Shown here piece by piece: positions 1 through 5,847 of a stretch of 6,266 nt of DNA. Origin of the DNA: Methanoregula sp. Its GTDB lineage: Archaea > Halobacteriota > Methanomicrobia > Methanomicrobiales > Methanospirillaceae. The DNA lies in assembly GCA_003136075.1 (NCBI GenBank), contig PNBP01000092.1, positions 11,548-17,813 on the forward strand. The letters run 5' to 3'. The number at the start of each line of letters is the position of its first letter. Position 1 is the first letter of the stretch. The translations under genes were made by a program, and so were the position numbers. The notes below the pieces were generated by a model. The model saw nothing but the letters and a program-made list of their open reading frames with translations, did not search any database and was not told where the DNA came from.

Positions 1-609
1 ATCGGACGTCCGGTCATCGAGGCGTTTGCCGCGGAAAATGCTGTTCTCCACGGCGCCGGGAGGGAGGATATTGATGCACGGATGATCGGTACTGGCAGGC
101 CGTTTATTCTGGAAGTTGTCGCACCGAAAAAGCGGGAAGTGGATCTTTCTGCACTGGAAGAAGCGATCAACCGGAGTGCAGATGAACGGATTTCCGTGTC
201 CATCATGCGCTGGAGCGAACGGACGGAAGTGGAAACCCTTAAATCCAGTAAAGCGCATAAAAAATACAGGATCCTGGTCGAGGTTGAAGGTGCATTATCT
301 GCGGAAGAGCTCGCAAATGCCCTCAAAGCCTTGAATGGCGTCACAATACAGCAGCGCACGCCCGAACGAGTCGCCCACCGGAGAGCAGACAAGACCCGTG
401 AGCGAACAGTCCTTGATATCGAGTTCATTGAAGAACAGGACGGCAGATTTGTTGTCGAAATTCTCGGCGAAGCCGGCCTCTACATCAAAGAACTTATATC
501 AGGCGATCAGGGAAGGACACACCCAAGTCTTGCCGAGATCCTGAATCGATCAGCGCACGTCACCAGCCTTGATGTCGTGGAAGTCGAAGGAACAAAGGAG
601 GGAGAATAA
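1..609 (+). CDS. pus10: tRNA pseudouridine synthase Pus10, C-terminal part (5' truncated by window edge)
   Basis: Archaeal Pus10 converts uridine to pseudouridine at position 54 (and often 55) in the T loop of tRNA. The frame is open from base 1, so the gene begins outside the window; the ATG at 82 is internal because the catalytic motif lies before it. The visible 202 residues start with IGRPVIEAF and carry GREDIDARMIGTGRPF (residues 20-35), the Pus10 version of the pseudouridine synthase catalytic loop, where the Asp after GRE is the likely catalytic residue. Further on are the conserved QRTPERVAHRRAD segment (about 114-126) and GLYIKELISGDQGRTHPS near the C-terminus, both typical of the family. 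The missing N-terminus should contain the THUMP-like, zinc-binding part. It ends 2 bp before L21e, whose ribosome binding site lies in its last codons, so the two are probably co-transcribed. Family assignment is firm. Confidence 0.95.
   Translation: MGRPVIEAFAAENAVLHGAGREDIDARMIGTGRPFILEVVAPKKREVDLSALEEAINRSADERISVSIMRWSERTEVETLKSSKAHKKYRILVEVEGALSAEELANALKALNGVTIQQRTPERVAHRRADKTRERTVLDIEFIEEQDGRFVVEILGEAGLYIKELISGDQGRTHPSLAEILNRSAHVTSLDVVEVEGTKEGE
594..604 (+). promoter_or_regulatory. Shine-Dalgarno of L21e inside the end of pus10
   Basis: The purine run AAAGGAGGGAG sits in the last codons of pus10. The GGAGG core ends 10 bases before the L21e ATG and the overlapping GGGAG ends 7 bases before it. 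It is the strongest ribosome binding site in the plus-strand cluster, as expected for a ribosomal protein, and it supports the start at 612. Confidence 0.7.
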
Positions 610-611
610 CT

Positions 612-902
612 ATGGCACATCACAATGGACCAAGAAAAAAGACCCGATATAAGTATAAAAAAGAATTACGACAGCGTGGACTGCCACCGGTCACCTCCGT
701 CATCCAGAAGTTTGAGCCCGGTGACAAGGTTCACATCGTTGTGAATCCCAGCATCCAGAAAGGGATGCCGCACCGCCGTTTCCATGGATTGACCGGAACA
801 GTTATTGGCCAGCGCGGTCGTGCGTGGATGCTCACCATTAAGGATGGCAACGCAGAAAAGACCGTCATTGCGCGACCACAACATCTAAAAGCGCAAAAGT
901 AA
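612..902 (+). CDS. rpl21e: 50S ribosomal protein L21e
   Basis: A structural protein of the large ribosomal subunit, found in archaea and eukaryotes (eL21) and absent from bacteria. The 96-residue product has the usual archaeal length. The basic N-terminus (GPRKKTRYKYKKELRQRG) fits an rRNA-binding tail. The core EPGDKVHIVVNPSIQKGMPHRRFHG... contains the family signature around GMPHRRFHGLTG (residues 52-63), followed by the small beta-barrel segment TVIGQRGRAW and the C-terminal basic end VIARPQHLKAQK. The ATG is preceded by a strong GGAGG-type site. It lies 2 bp after pus10 and 21 bp before rpoF, which points to one operon; L21e next to rpoF is a common archaeal arrangement. Nothing is truncated. 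Confidence 0.97.
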   Translation: MAHHNGPRKKTRYKYKKELRQRGLPPVTSVIQKFEPGDKVHIVVNPSIQKGMPHRRFHGLTGTVIGQRGRAWMLTIKDGNAEKTVIARPQHLKAQK

Positions 903-923
903 ACTCATTGTCAGGTGATTGGC

Positions 924-1274
924 ATGAAAGTAAAGGGTATACTTAGCGAAGAGAGGGTAACATTGCCAGAACTGCGTACTGTACTTTTGGGTGTAGAATC
1001 CGAACGGATTGCTGCCGAAAAAGAGTTGTCGTACGAGTTCAGGCGCAGTATGGAGCATGTCAATCAGCTTGCAAAGACCACGCCAGAAAAATCCCAGGAT
1101 CTCGTTGATCACCTCCTTAAACTGGAGAAGATGAAGCCTGAGATCGCCTACCGGATCGCAAATATCATGCCAAAGAGCCGGGATGAAGTACGGGCGATCT
1201 TTGCAAAAGAGCGGTATACGCTGGTTCCTGAAGAGATCGACGCAATCATCGAACTTGTGAAGACACACTTCTGA
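924..1274 (+). CDS. rpoF: DNA-directed RNA polymerase subunit F (Rpb4 homologue)
   Basis: RpoF pairs with RpoE (Rpb7) to form the stalk of archaeal RNA polymerase, which helps open promoters and binds the emerging transcript. I read 116 residues, a normal length. The N-terminal strand region is MKVKGILSEERVTLPELRTVL, and the C-terminal helical HRDC-like part contains the conserved stretch AYRIANIMPKSRDEVRAIFAKE (about residues 73-94) and ends EEIDAIIELVKTHF. An in-frame GTG at 915 would add three residues (MIG). I prefer the ATG at 924 because the AGGTGA at 913-918 then serves as a Shine-Dalgarno at good spacing, and because MKVKG begins the domain naturally. It sits between L21e and DUF655, the usual archaeal order. 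Identification is firm; the start is a reasoned choice. Confidence 0.93.
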   Translation: MKVKGILSEERVTLPELRTVLLGVESERIAAEKELSYEFRRSMEHVNQLAKTTPEKSQDLVDHLLKLEKMKPEIAYRIANIMPKSRDEVRAIFAKERYTLVPEEIDAIIELVKTHF

Positions 1275-1283
1275 GGTGTGATG

Positions 1284-1847
1284 ATGAAAGCGGAGAAAAA
1301 AGAGGTCAATGCGATCGTACTGGATGTGCTCATGAAGGGGCACCCGGAAGATCCCCGTCCCCCTTTTAAACGAGAACCTCTTGTCCAGGCAATGGGGCTT
1401 GAACAGTTCAAACTCTTAGAGCTGGTGCCAAAATCTGTGGTGGTAATCAACCTCTACGATAAGGTCTATATCGGTGACGCAGAGCGGGATAAGATCGAAC
1501 GCGTGAAGCGCCGGATCAGCTATGATGACCTGACACCAACCGCACGGGGTGAATTGCCATTTGTCATTGAGCAGATTATAAAAGAGCGCGAACCGGAGTT
1601 TGTCGCGTTCTTCAACAAGTCGATCTCGATCACGCCAAAACTGCACATGCTCCATCTCCTGCCCGGTATCGGCAAGAAACTGATGTGGGAGATCCTTGAA
1701 ACCCGGACGAAAAAACCGTTTGACAGTTTCGCGGATATTTCTGCGCGGATTAAAGCCATCCCGCACCCGGAGAAGATGATCCAGGCCCGAATCCTTGAAG
1801 AGCTGCAGGATAAAACCGTTAAATACCACGTATTTACCTCGTCATGA
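1284..1847 (+). CDS. DUF655 family protein with helix-hairpin-helix motif
   Basis: A conserved archaeal protein of unknown function, recognised as DUF655 by its sequence and by its fixed place between rpoF and ksgA. From ATG 1284 it has 187 residues. The N-terminal half (KEVNAIVLDVL, then PKSVVVINLYDKVYIGD at about 49-65) looks like a small beta-barrel region. A charged helical segment follows (ERDKIERVKRRISYDDLT). The C-terminal half holds a clear helix-hairpin-helix, HLLPGIGKKLMWEIL (124-138), then FADISARIKAIPHPEKMI, reminiscent of DNA- or RNA-binding HhH domains. In-frame GTG 1278 and ATG 1281 also exist; the GAGGTG at 1273-1278 is better spaced for 1284. The stop overlaps the ksgA start by 4 bp (ATGA), so the two are probably translationally coupled. 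A nucleic-acid-binding role in transcription or ribosome assembly is inference from fold and neighbours only. Confidence 0.85.
   Translation: MKAEKKEVNAIVLDVLMKGHPEDPRPPFKREPLVQAMGLEQFKLLELVPKSVVVINLYDKVYIGDAERDKIERVKRRISYDDLTPTARGELPFVIEQIIKEREPEFVAFFNKSISITPKLHMLHLLPGIGKKLMWEILETRTKKPFDSFADISARIKAIPHPEKMIQARILEELQDKTVKYHVFTSS
1819..1826 (+). promoter_or_regulatory. possible internal TATA-like element before ksgA
   Basis: TTAAATAC lies inside the end of the DUF655 gene, about 21 bases (centre to A of ATG) before the ksgA start. Archaeal TATA boxes usually sit about 25 bases before the transcript start, so a leaderless or nearly leaderless ksgA transcript could begin here; no Shine-Dalgarno precedes that ATG. 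The spacing is a little short, and AT-rich octamers occur by chance, so this is only a candidate. Confidence 0.2.
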
Positions 1848-2608
1848 AAGCGTACCACGACCAGCATTTCCTTGTGGACCAGAATGCCGTGCAACGCATT
1901 GCCGCTCTTGCCGATGTTTGTGGCAAACAGGTTCTGGAGATCGGGCCGGGCAACGGGGCACTGACCCGTGCCCTGCTCGACCGTGGTGCGATCGTCCATG
2001 CGGTAGAGCTGGACGGGATACTGTGCGAAGATCTCAATGACCGTTTTTCTGATGAGATCCGTAAGGGTACCCTGACCGTTTTACAGGGTGATGCAACCCG
2101 GTGCGAATTTCCTTCGTTTGAATTGGTGGTGTCCAACCTCCCCTATTCGGTCTCGTCAAAGATTACGTTCCGGCTGCTCGATATCGGGTTTGAAGTCGGT
2201 GTGCTGATGTACCAGAGCGAGTTTGCCCGGCGGATGGTGGCAAAGGTGGGCACAAAAGACTGCGGGCGGCTGTCGGTGATGGTGCAGACATACGCAGCTG
2301 TACAGCAGTGTTTTGAGCTTCCTCCATCCTGCTTTTCGCCAAAGCCACAGGTGCACTCGATGGTGTTAAAGATCTTTCCTCGCCCTCCTATCTTTCCCAT
2401 CGACGATCGACAGCGCTATGCCAATGTCGTGCGGGCGCTGTTTTCCCACCGGAGAAAGACCGTGCGAAACGGCCTGAAAGGATCATCGGGGATGCTTGAT
2501 CATGACTGGGTGGAACGGGTGCTTGCCCTCCTCCCCGGTGAGATCCTGTCAAGCCGGCCCGAGGCGTTGTATCTTGAAGATTTTGCGACAATCACAAATA
2601 TCAAGTGA
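1844..2608 (+). CDS. ksgA: 16S rRNA adenine dimethyltransferase KsgA/Dim1
   Basis: This enzyme uses S-adenosylmethionine to place two methyl groups on each of two adjacent adenines in the last hairpin of small-subunit rRNA, a late step of 30S assembly. The 254-residue protein starts with the family opening YHDQHFLVDQNAVQRIA (residues 4-20). It has the SAM-binding motif VLEIGPGNGALT (30-41), an acidic residue at the end of strand 2 (VELD, 54-57), the GDAT motif (82-85), the catalytic NLPY (98-101), the YQSEFARRM segment (123-131), GRLS (141-144) and FSPKPQVHSMV (164-174). The C-terminal helical domain contains VVRALFSHRRKTVRNGL. Length and motifs are complete. It overlaps DUF655 by 4 bp and has no obvious Shine-Dalgarno, so translation is either coupled or starts on a leaderless transcript. 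Identification is firm. Confidence 0.96.
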   Translation: MKAYHDQHFLVDQNAVQRIAALADVCGKQVLEIGPGNGALTRALLDRGAIVHAVELDGILCEDLNDRFSDEIRKGTLTVLQGDATRCEFPSFELVVSNLPYSVSSKITFRLLDIGFEVGVLMYQSEFARRMVAKVGTKDCGRLSVMVQTYAAVQQCFELPPSCFSPKPQVHSMVLKIFPRPPIFPIDDRQRYANVVRALFSHRRKTVRNGLKGSSGMLDHDWVERVLALLPGEILSSRPEALYLEDFATITNIK

Positions 2609-2629
2609 GATTTGCCTTTAACGCTTGCC

Positions 2630-2682
2630 GGTTGATCCCGTCGGATGGTTCACTGGCAGATCTTCATTCTGAAGGGATCACC
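2630..2682 (+). repeat. imperfect inverted repeat downstream of ksgA
   Basis: GGTTGATCCC (2630-2639) can pair with GGGATCACCC (2674-2683) with one mismatch, closing a 34-base loop that contains a smaller CTTC/GAAG hairpin (2662-2674). It starts about 20 bases after the ksgA stop. No U-run follows, so if it matters it is as RNA structure at the ksgA 3' end or in a long hemK leader, not as a classical terminator. A stem of this size could arise by chance. Confidence 0.25.
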
Positions 2683-2796
2683 CGTAAGTACCAGCTTTAA
2701 TGATCACCTGCTGCAAGCATCCCGTTGGTATTCCCGGGATCAGGTAAGGGTGATGCAATCACTTTTCCCGCACGCTATCCTACCATTTCACTGATT

Positions 2797-3354
2797 ATGC
2801 CAGTAAACCCCGATCAGGTGTATCAGCCGGAAGCGGACACCTATCTCCTGCTGGAAGCATGCCGTGCGGAAGTAAAACCCGGTGACCGGGTGCTTGAGAT
2901 TGGCACCGGTTCCGGCGCCATAGCTGCAGAACTTGTGCAGAGGTGCGATATCCTCGCAACAGACCTCAACCCGCATGCGGTGCTCTGTGCCCGGCAGCAG
3001 GGTATTGAGGTTGTGCAAGGCGATCTCATGAGCGGGATACGGGGGACGTTTGACCTGGTACTTTTCAACCCCCCCTATCTTCCGACAAAAGCAGAAGAGC
3101 GGCTTGACGACTGGCTCGAATATGCCCTTGATGGCGGACCAACCGGGCGGGAGGTGATTGAACGGTTTGCCCATGATGTCAGGAGGGTACTGGCACCGGG
3201 GGGACGGATCCTGCTTCTCATCTCATCTCTTACCGGGCTTTTTGAGGTCCAAAAATTGTTTGCACGGTCCGGTTTTGTCGTCGCAGTCGCCAGACAGCAG
3301 ACCGTTGAAGACGAAGAACTCTATGTGCTCCGGATTGTCACGGCAACCGGTTAG
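2797..3354 (+). CDS. HemK/PrmC-Mtq2-like N5-glutamine methyltransferase
   Basis: A class I SAM-dependent methyltransferase of the HemK family. The archaeal members resemble eukaryotic Mtq2/N6AMT1, which methylates the glutamine of the GGQ motif in the class I release factor; that substrate is inferred here. The product has 185 residues, a normal length for the short archaeal form lacking the bacterial N-terminal domain. Visible are VYQPEADTYLLLEA (residues 8-21), matching the archaeal VYxPxEDTxLL opening, the SAM-binding motif VLEIGTGSGAIA (32-43), ATDLNP (54-59), QGDL (74-77), the catalytic LFNPPYLPT (89-97) and YALDGGPTGREVI (109-121). The frame stays open upstream to a TTG at 2725, but homology starts just after the ATG at 2797, so I chose that. 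There is no clear Shine-Dalgarno. It is separated from ksgA by 188 bp, so it may have its own promoter. Confidence 0.9.
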   Translation: MPVNPDQVYQPEADTYLLLEACRAEVKPGDRVLEIGTGSGAIAAELVQRCDILATDLNPHAVLCARQQGIEVVQGDLMSGIRGTFDLVLFNPPYLPTKAEERLDDWLEYALDGGPTGREVIERFAHDVRRVLAPGGRILLLISSLTGLFEVQKLFARSGFVVAVARQQTVEDEELYVLRIVTATG

Positions 3355-3365
3355 TTCCTCTGCTG

Positions 3366-3408
3366 CCGGGGCAATGATGATCATGATTGCCATGAAAAAA
3401 TGGCCCGG
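3366..3408. terminator. composite hairpin region between convergent genes, probable transcription end
   Basis: The 73-bp gap between the convergent hemK-like and permease genes holds three overlapping inverted repeats: a 22-bp dyad at 3370-3391 (10 of 11 pairs match, centred on ATGATCAT), a perfect GCCAT/ATGGC hairpin with a 6-base loop at 3389-3404, and an outer CCGGG/CCCGG pair at 3366-3370 and 3404-3408. A6 at 3395-3400 reads as U6 for the minus-strand ABC transcript, about 28 bases after its stop, which suits archaeal U-run termination. The plus strand has no comparable U-run. Confidence 0.5.
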
Positions 3409-3427
3409 AACGTCTCATCTATTTGTC

Positions 3428-4213
3428 CTAGGCAATCAGCCGGCGCCGCATCAGGTTGATGGAGATGACGCAGAAAAGTGCAGTTACTACCAAAATCCAT
3501 GCAAGGCTGAAAAAAATCGTCCATGACAGGGTGGCGAGCGTGAACATACGGGCAATAATGACCAGATGGGTCAGCGGGAGCACCGCGAGCGCCCCGTACT
3601 GGAGGAACACCGGAAGAAGTGTCAGCGGGAAGAATGTCCCTGCAAAGAGCATCATGGGTGTGATGAGCAGGAACGATGGATAGTTGAGCGTATCGATACT
3701 TGGGGTGATCGCGGTAAAACACATAGCAATCCCGGCAAACAACATCCCTCCAAGAAATGCCAAAGGAATGACCAGCAGGGATAACGGCAGGGAGATCACG
3801 CCAAACCCGGCAAACACCGGGATCATCATCGTAACCGAGATCACGCTGCGGGTCGCCCCCCAGAGCAGTTCGCCGGCGATCACATCCTCAATGGTGAGCG
3901 GGGTGGCAATAATCGCGTCAAAACTCTTCTGGTAATACATCCGGACATAGGAGCCATACGTGCACTCAAAGAACGCTGAGTTCATGATCGATATCGCAAG
4001 AATCGCCGGGGCGATAAATTGAATGTAGGGAATACCGCCAATACCTCCGATATAGGTTCCAATGCCAAGACCAATCGCAAACAGGTACAGGAGCGCCTCA
4101 ATAAACGGGGGGAAAAAGTTCACCTTCCATGTCTTGACAAACACTTCGAGGTTTCTCTGCCAGACTTTCCATGCCCGGCGGCTGATGTGGGGAACTGCCC
4201 AAAGGTGCTGCAT
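3428..4213 (-). CDS. ABC-2 type transporter permease, NodJ-like
   Basis: Membrane subunit of an ABC exporter of the ABC-2 superfamily. The 261-residue protein starts with an amphipathic/basic segment (RRAWKVWQRNLEVFVKTWK, residues 12-30), as in NodJ and DrrB relatives, followed by about six hydrophobic segments: roughly 33-55, 62-82, 110-135, 140-168, 178-200 and 230-255. The family signature is clear near residues 189-222: LFAGTFFPLTLLP, then VLPLTHLVIIAR, typical of NodJ-like permeases. It begins 6 bp after the ATPase stop, with GGGAG (complement of 4223-4227) 9 bases before its ATG, so the two genes form one transcript. The substrate cannot be read from sequence; NodJ in rhizobia exports lipo-oligosaccharides and DrrB exports a drug, but archaeal relatives are uncharacterised. 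It is complete, ending just before the convergent hairpin region. Confidence 0.92.
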   Translation of the reverse strand: MQHLWAVPHISRRAWKVWQRNLEVFVKTWKVNFFPPFIEALLYLFAIGLGIGTYIGGIGGIPYIQFIAPAILAISIMNSAFFECTYGSYVRMYYQKSFDAIIATPLTIEDVIAGELLWGATRSVISVTMMIPVFAGFGVISLPLSLLVIPLAFLGGMLFAGIAMCFTAITPSIDTLNYPSFLLITPMMLFAGTFFPLTLLPVFLQYGALAVLPLTHLVIIARMFTLATLSWTIFFSLAWILVVTALFCVISINLMRRRLIA

Positions 4214-4219
4214 GGCTCG

Positions 4220-5179
4220 CTACTCCCGCAGGGTCCTCCCGGTCAGTTTCAAAAAAACATCTTCAAGCGTCGCAGGGCGGGTGATCACCTTTCCGGGCTG
4301 GCAGTTGTCAAGGAGGGCACGGGCGATATCCCGGGCGGATTCGGTGGCGATCTGCACCATGTCTCCCGCGATCTCATATGATACCTTCATGTCGGCAAGG
4401 CATGCAAGTACGCGATCACTTTTTTCCACTTCGACGATCTCGCTGCCCACGTACCGCTGCACCAGATCCGCTGGCGTGCCCTCAACAAGGATCTTCCCGT
4501 TGTCCATGATCACCAGCCGATCGCAGAGCCGGGCGGCTTCATCAAGGTAATGCGTTGTGAGCACAATGGTGTTCCCCTGTGCCTGCAAAATTTTTAACCG
4601 TTCCCAGATAAGGTGGCGTGCCTGCGGATCAAGCCCGATGGTCGGCTCATCAAGGATGAGCAGTGACGGGTTGTTGACAAGTGCCCGGGCAAGGATGAGC
4701 CGGCGTTTCATGCCACCCGAGAGCTTGTCGATAAGTACATCACGTTTCTCCTCAAGCTGGACAAACGCGAGCAGATCTGCGGCCCGCTTTTTTGCTTCGG
4801 CCGGGGGGATATCAAAATACCGGGCATAGGTGACGAGGTTGCCAAAACAGGTAAAATCCGGATCCAGATTGGTCTCCTGCGGGACGACACCGATCTGCTG
4901 CTTGATCTTTGCGGGTGCTATATCCGGATCATTACCAAAGACCAGAAGAGTGCCCGATGTCCGGGGGGATACGCACTCAATCATCCGCATCGTTGTGGTC
5001 TTTCCCGCGCCATTGGGGCCAAGGAACCCGAACACCTCCCCTTTCTGCACCGCAAACTGTACGCCGTCCACGGCATTTATGGATTCAAACGTCTTCCGTA
5101 AATCGCGGGCTTCTATAACGGGAACCCTAGCGCTCACTTCGTGATCGGTGATTTGGCGGGTTTGCATAAAAACACTCAT
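4220..5179 (-). CDS. ABC transporter ATP-binding protein, NodI/DrrA-like
   Basis: Cytoplasmic ATPase that drives the adjacent ABC-2 permease. The 319 residues include Walker A GPNGAGKTT (54-62), the Q-loop VPQE (99-102), the ABC signature LSGGMKRR (153-160), Walker B LLILDEPT (173-180), the D-loop GLDP (182-185) and the switch histidine TTH (208-210). The segments ARHLIWERLKILQ and HYLDEAARLCDRLVI and the C-terminal TLEDVFLKLTGR are characteristic of the NodI/DrrA drug- and polysaccharide-export group, which has a C-terminal regulatory extension after about residue 240. All catalytic motifs are intact. The start is uncertain: ATG 5179 has AGGA only 2 bases away, while ATG 5167 (residue 5) has no well-spaced site; homology begins only at about residue 20, so either is possible. 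It is transcribed toward the permease and lies 55 bp after the PsiE-like gene. Confidence 0.94.
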   Translation of the reverse strand: MSVFMQTRQITDHEVSARVPVIEARDLRKTFESINAVDGVQFAVQKGEVFGFLGPNGAGKTTTMRMIECVSPRTSGTLLVFGNDPDIAPAKIKQQIGVVPQETNLDPDFTCFGNLVTYARYFDIPPAEAKKRAADLLAFVQLEEKRDVLIDKLSGGMKRRLILARALVNNPSLLILDEPTIGLDPQARHLIWERLKILQAQGNTIVLTTHYLDEAARLCDRLVIMDNGKILVEGTPADLVQRYVGSEIVEVEKSDRVLACLADMKVSYEIAGDMVQIATESARDIARALLDNCQPGKVITRPATLEDVFLKLTGRTLRE

Positions 5180-5233
5180 ATTCCTGCGCTGAAAGGTAGG
5201 TCCCTGCTCCGGTTTTCCTCATCAAAAAGGTGA

Positions 5234-5240
5234 CTTATAT
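5234..5240 (-). promoter_or_regulatory. possible TATA box for the ABC operon
   Basis: On the minus strand ATATAAG overlaps the last codons and stop of the PsiE-like gene. A transcript starting about 26 bases downstream would begin near 5211 and leave a leader of roughly 30 bases before the ATPase ATG. A run of five T on the minus strand (5228-5224) shortly after the PsiE stop could weakly end the PsiE transcript. If both are real, the exporter is transcribed on its own. Evidence is motif plus spacing only. Confidence 0.25.
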
Positions 5241-5663
5241 GGGAGCAGTCACTTCGCTCTTAACAAGTACCACACCGGCAATCAGCACCGCAAGCAGGGC
5301 AACGGTTGCAAACATCTGGAGCGCGTCCGTGGTTGCGACATTATAGACAAGGATGTGCCGCACCATGCCTGTGATGCCGGCAATAAGCAGTGCACGGACT
5401 TCTACGTGTTTTGTCTTGAAATAGACCATGACCGTTTCAAAGAGCACGATGATCGTGATGGTAAGGAGCAGTGAATAGATCACATTTACCAGACCATTTG
5501 CAAAATCGTGGCTAATGATCATGGTGACAATGAGCTGCCCTGCATCATAGATGGAGAATACGGCAATGATCGTGAGCATGACCGCGACGATCATATACAG
5601 CACCATCGGGATCAGGGCAAAAAATGCAGTAATATATTCTACTACCGTTTTATTGTCGGGCAT
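5235..5663 (-). CDS. PsiE family (phosphate-starvation-inducible) membrane protein
   Basis: A small integral membrane protein, 142 residues, resembling the PsiE family, named after an E. coli gene induced by phosphate starvation; its molecular function is unknown. Hydrophobic segments lie at about residues 10-38, 58-80, 90-110 and 113-134, consistent with four helices and short loops. The region KTKHVEVRALLIAGITGMVRHILVYN (83-108) matches the family pattern in which an arginine/lysine-rich loop leads into a helix ending in VR-x-I-L-V. Start ATG 5663 is well supported: GGAG/AGGAG (complement of 5673-5677) sits 9 bases upstream. The gene is on the same strand as the ABC exporter, 55 bp ahead of it, and 184 bp after the HEAT-repeat gene. 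Whether phosphate controls it in this organism cannot be seen; no Pho-type operator is recognised in archaea. Confidence 0.8.
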   Translation of the reverse strand: MPDNKTVVEYITAFFALIPMVLYMIVAVMLTIIAVFSIYDAGQLIVTMIISHDFANGLVNVIYSLLLTITIIVLFETVMVYFKTKHVEVRALLIAGITGMVRHILVYNVATTDALQMFATVALLAVLIAGVVLVKSEVTAPI

Positions 5664-5672
5664 AAAGGAAAT

Positions 5673-5677
5673 CTCCT
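5673..5677 (-). promoter_or_regulatory. Shine-Dalgarno of the PsiE-like gene
   Basis: The minus strand reads AGGAG with 9 bases to the ATG at 5663. This is the clearest ribosome binding site on the minus strand, decides the start, and shows that the gene has a leader and is not translated from a leaderless mRNA. Confidence 0.65.
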
Positions 5678-5709
5678 GAGTATCCTTTCATATGTTGGCT
5701 GATCCCGGC

Positions 5710-5760
5710 ATTAAAAGATTGGTTACTACACAGCGCAGTCTTTTTAAAACATCCTTTTTA
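5710..5760 (-). promoter_or_regulatory. AT-rich promoter region of the PsiE-like gene (two TATA candidates)
   Basis: In the gap between the HEAT and PsiE-like genes the minus strand carries TTTTAAAA (5749-5742), preceded by the purine-rich TAAAAAGGAT that could act as a TFB recognition element, and CTTTTAAT (5717-5710). Starts about 26 bases downstream would give leaders of about 57 or 25 bases, both including the AGGAG site. Which one is used, if either, cannot be decided from sequence. Confidence 0.35.
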
Positions 5761-5772
5761 CCTGCACCAAAA

Positions 5773-5811
5773 TACCGGGAAACTATCTCTGGTGTTGTGA
5801 TCCACCCGGTA
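5773..5811 (-). repeat. 7-bp perfect inverted repeat after the HEAT gene
   Basis: TACCGGG (5773-5779) and CCCGGTA (5805-5811) are perfect complements around a 25-base loop, about 37 bases after the HEAT-repeat stop on the minus strand. It could fold at the 3' end of that transcript, but no U-run follows directly. A stem of this size is expected by chance about once in a few hundred bases when loops of this length are allowed. Confidence 0.2.
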
Positions 5812-5847
5812 AGATCAGTCCGACCTCGCAAGGCGATTGGGCCTGTA

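Noticed and set aside
82..609. ATG at 82 as the start of a short gene
   Set aside because: The frame is open to base 1, and the Pus10 catalytic motif GREDID lies before this ATG, so it is an internal methionine.
885..1343. 152-residue minus-strand open frame across rpoF
   Set aside because: It is antisense to a confidently identified gene, rich in Phe, His and Leu, and shows no recognisable family.
2750..2796. Possible C/D box small RNA (GTGATGC ... CTGA) before the hemK-like gene
   Set aside because: The C-like box has a mismatch, the span is only about 45 bases, and no internal D'/C' boxes are present.
2725..2796. Upstream TTG start extending the hemK-like protein by 24 residues
   Set aside because: The extension has no family similarity, and the conserved VYxPxEDT opening begins eight residues after the ATG at 2797.
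3374..3384. ATGATGA resembling a C box in the convergent gap
   Set aside because: No D box lies at a suitable distance, and the motif is part of the 22-bp dyad.
4062..4550. 162-residue plus-strand open frame antisense to the ABC genes
   Set aside because: Its composition (high Ser, Arg and Thr, no motif) and its position opposite two intact ABC genes mark it as a shadow.
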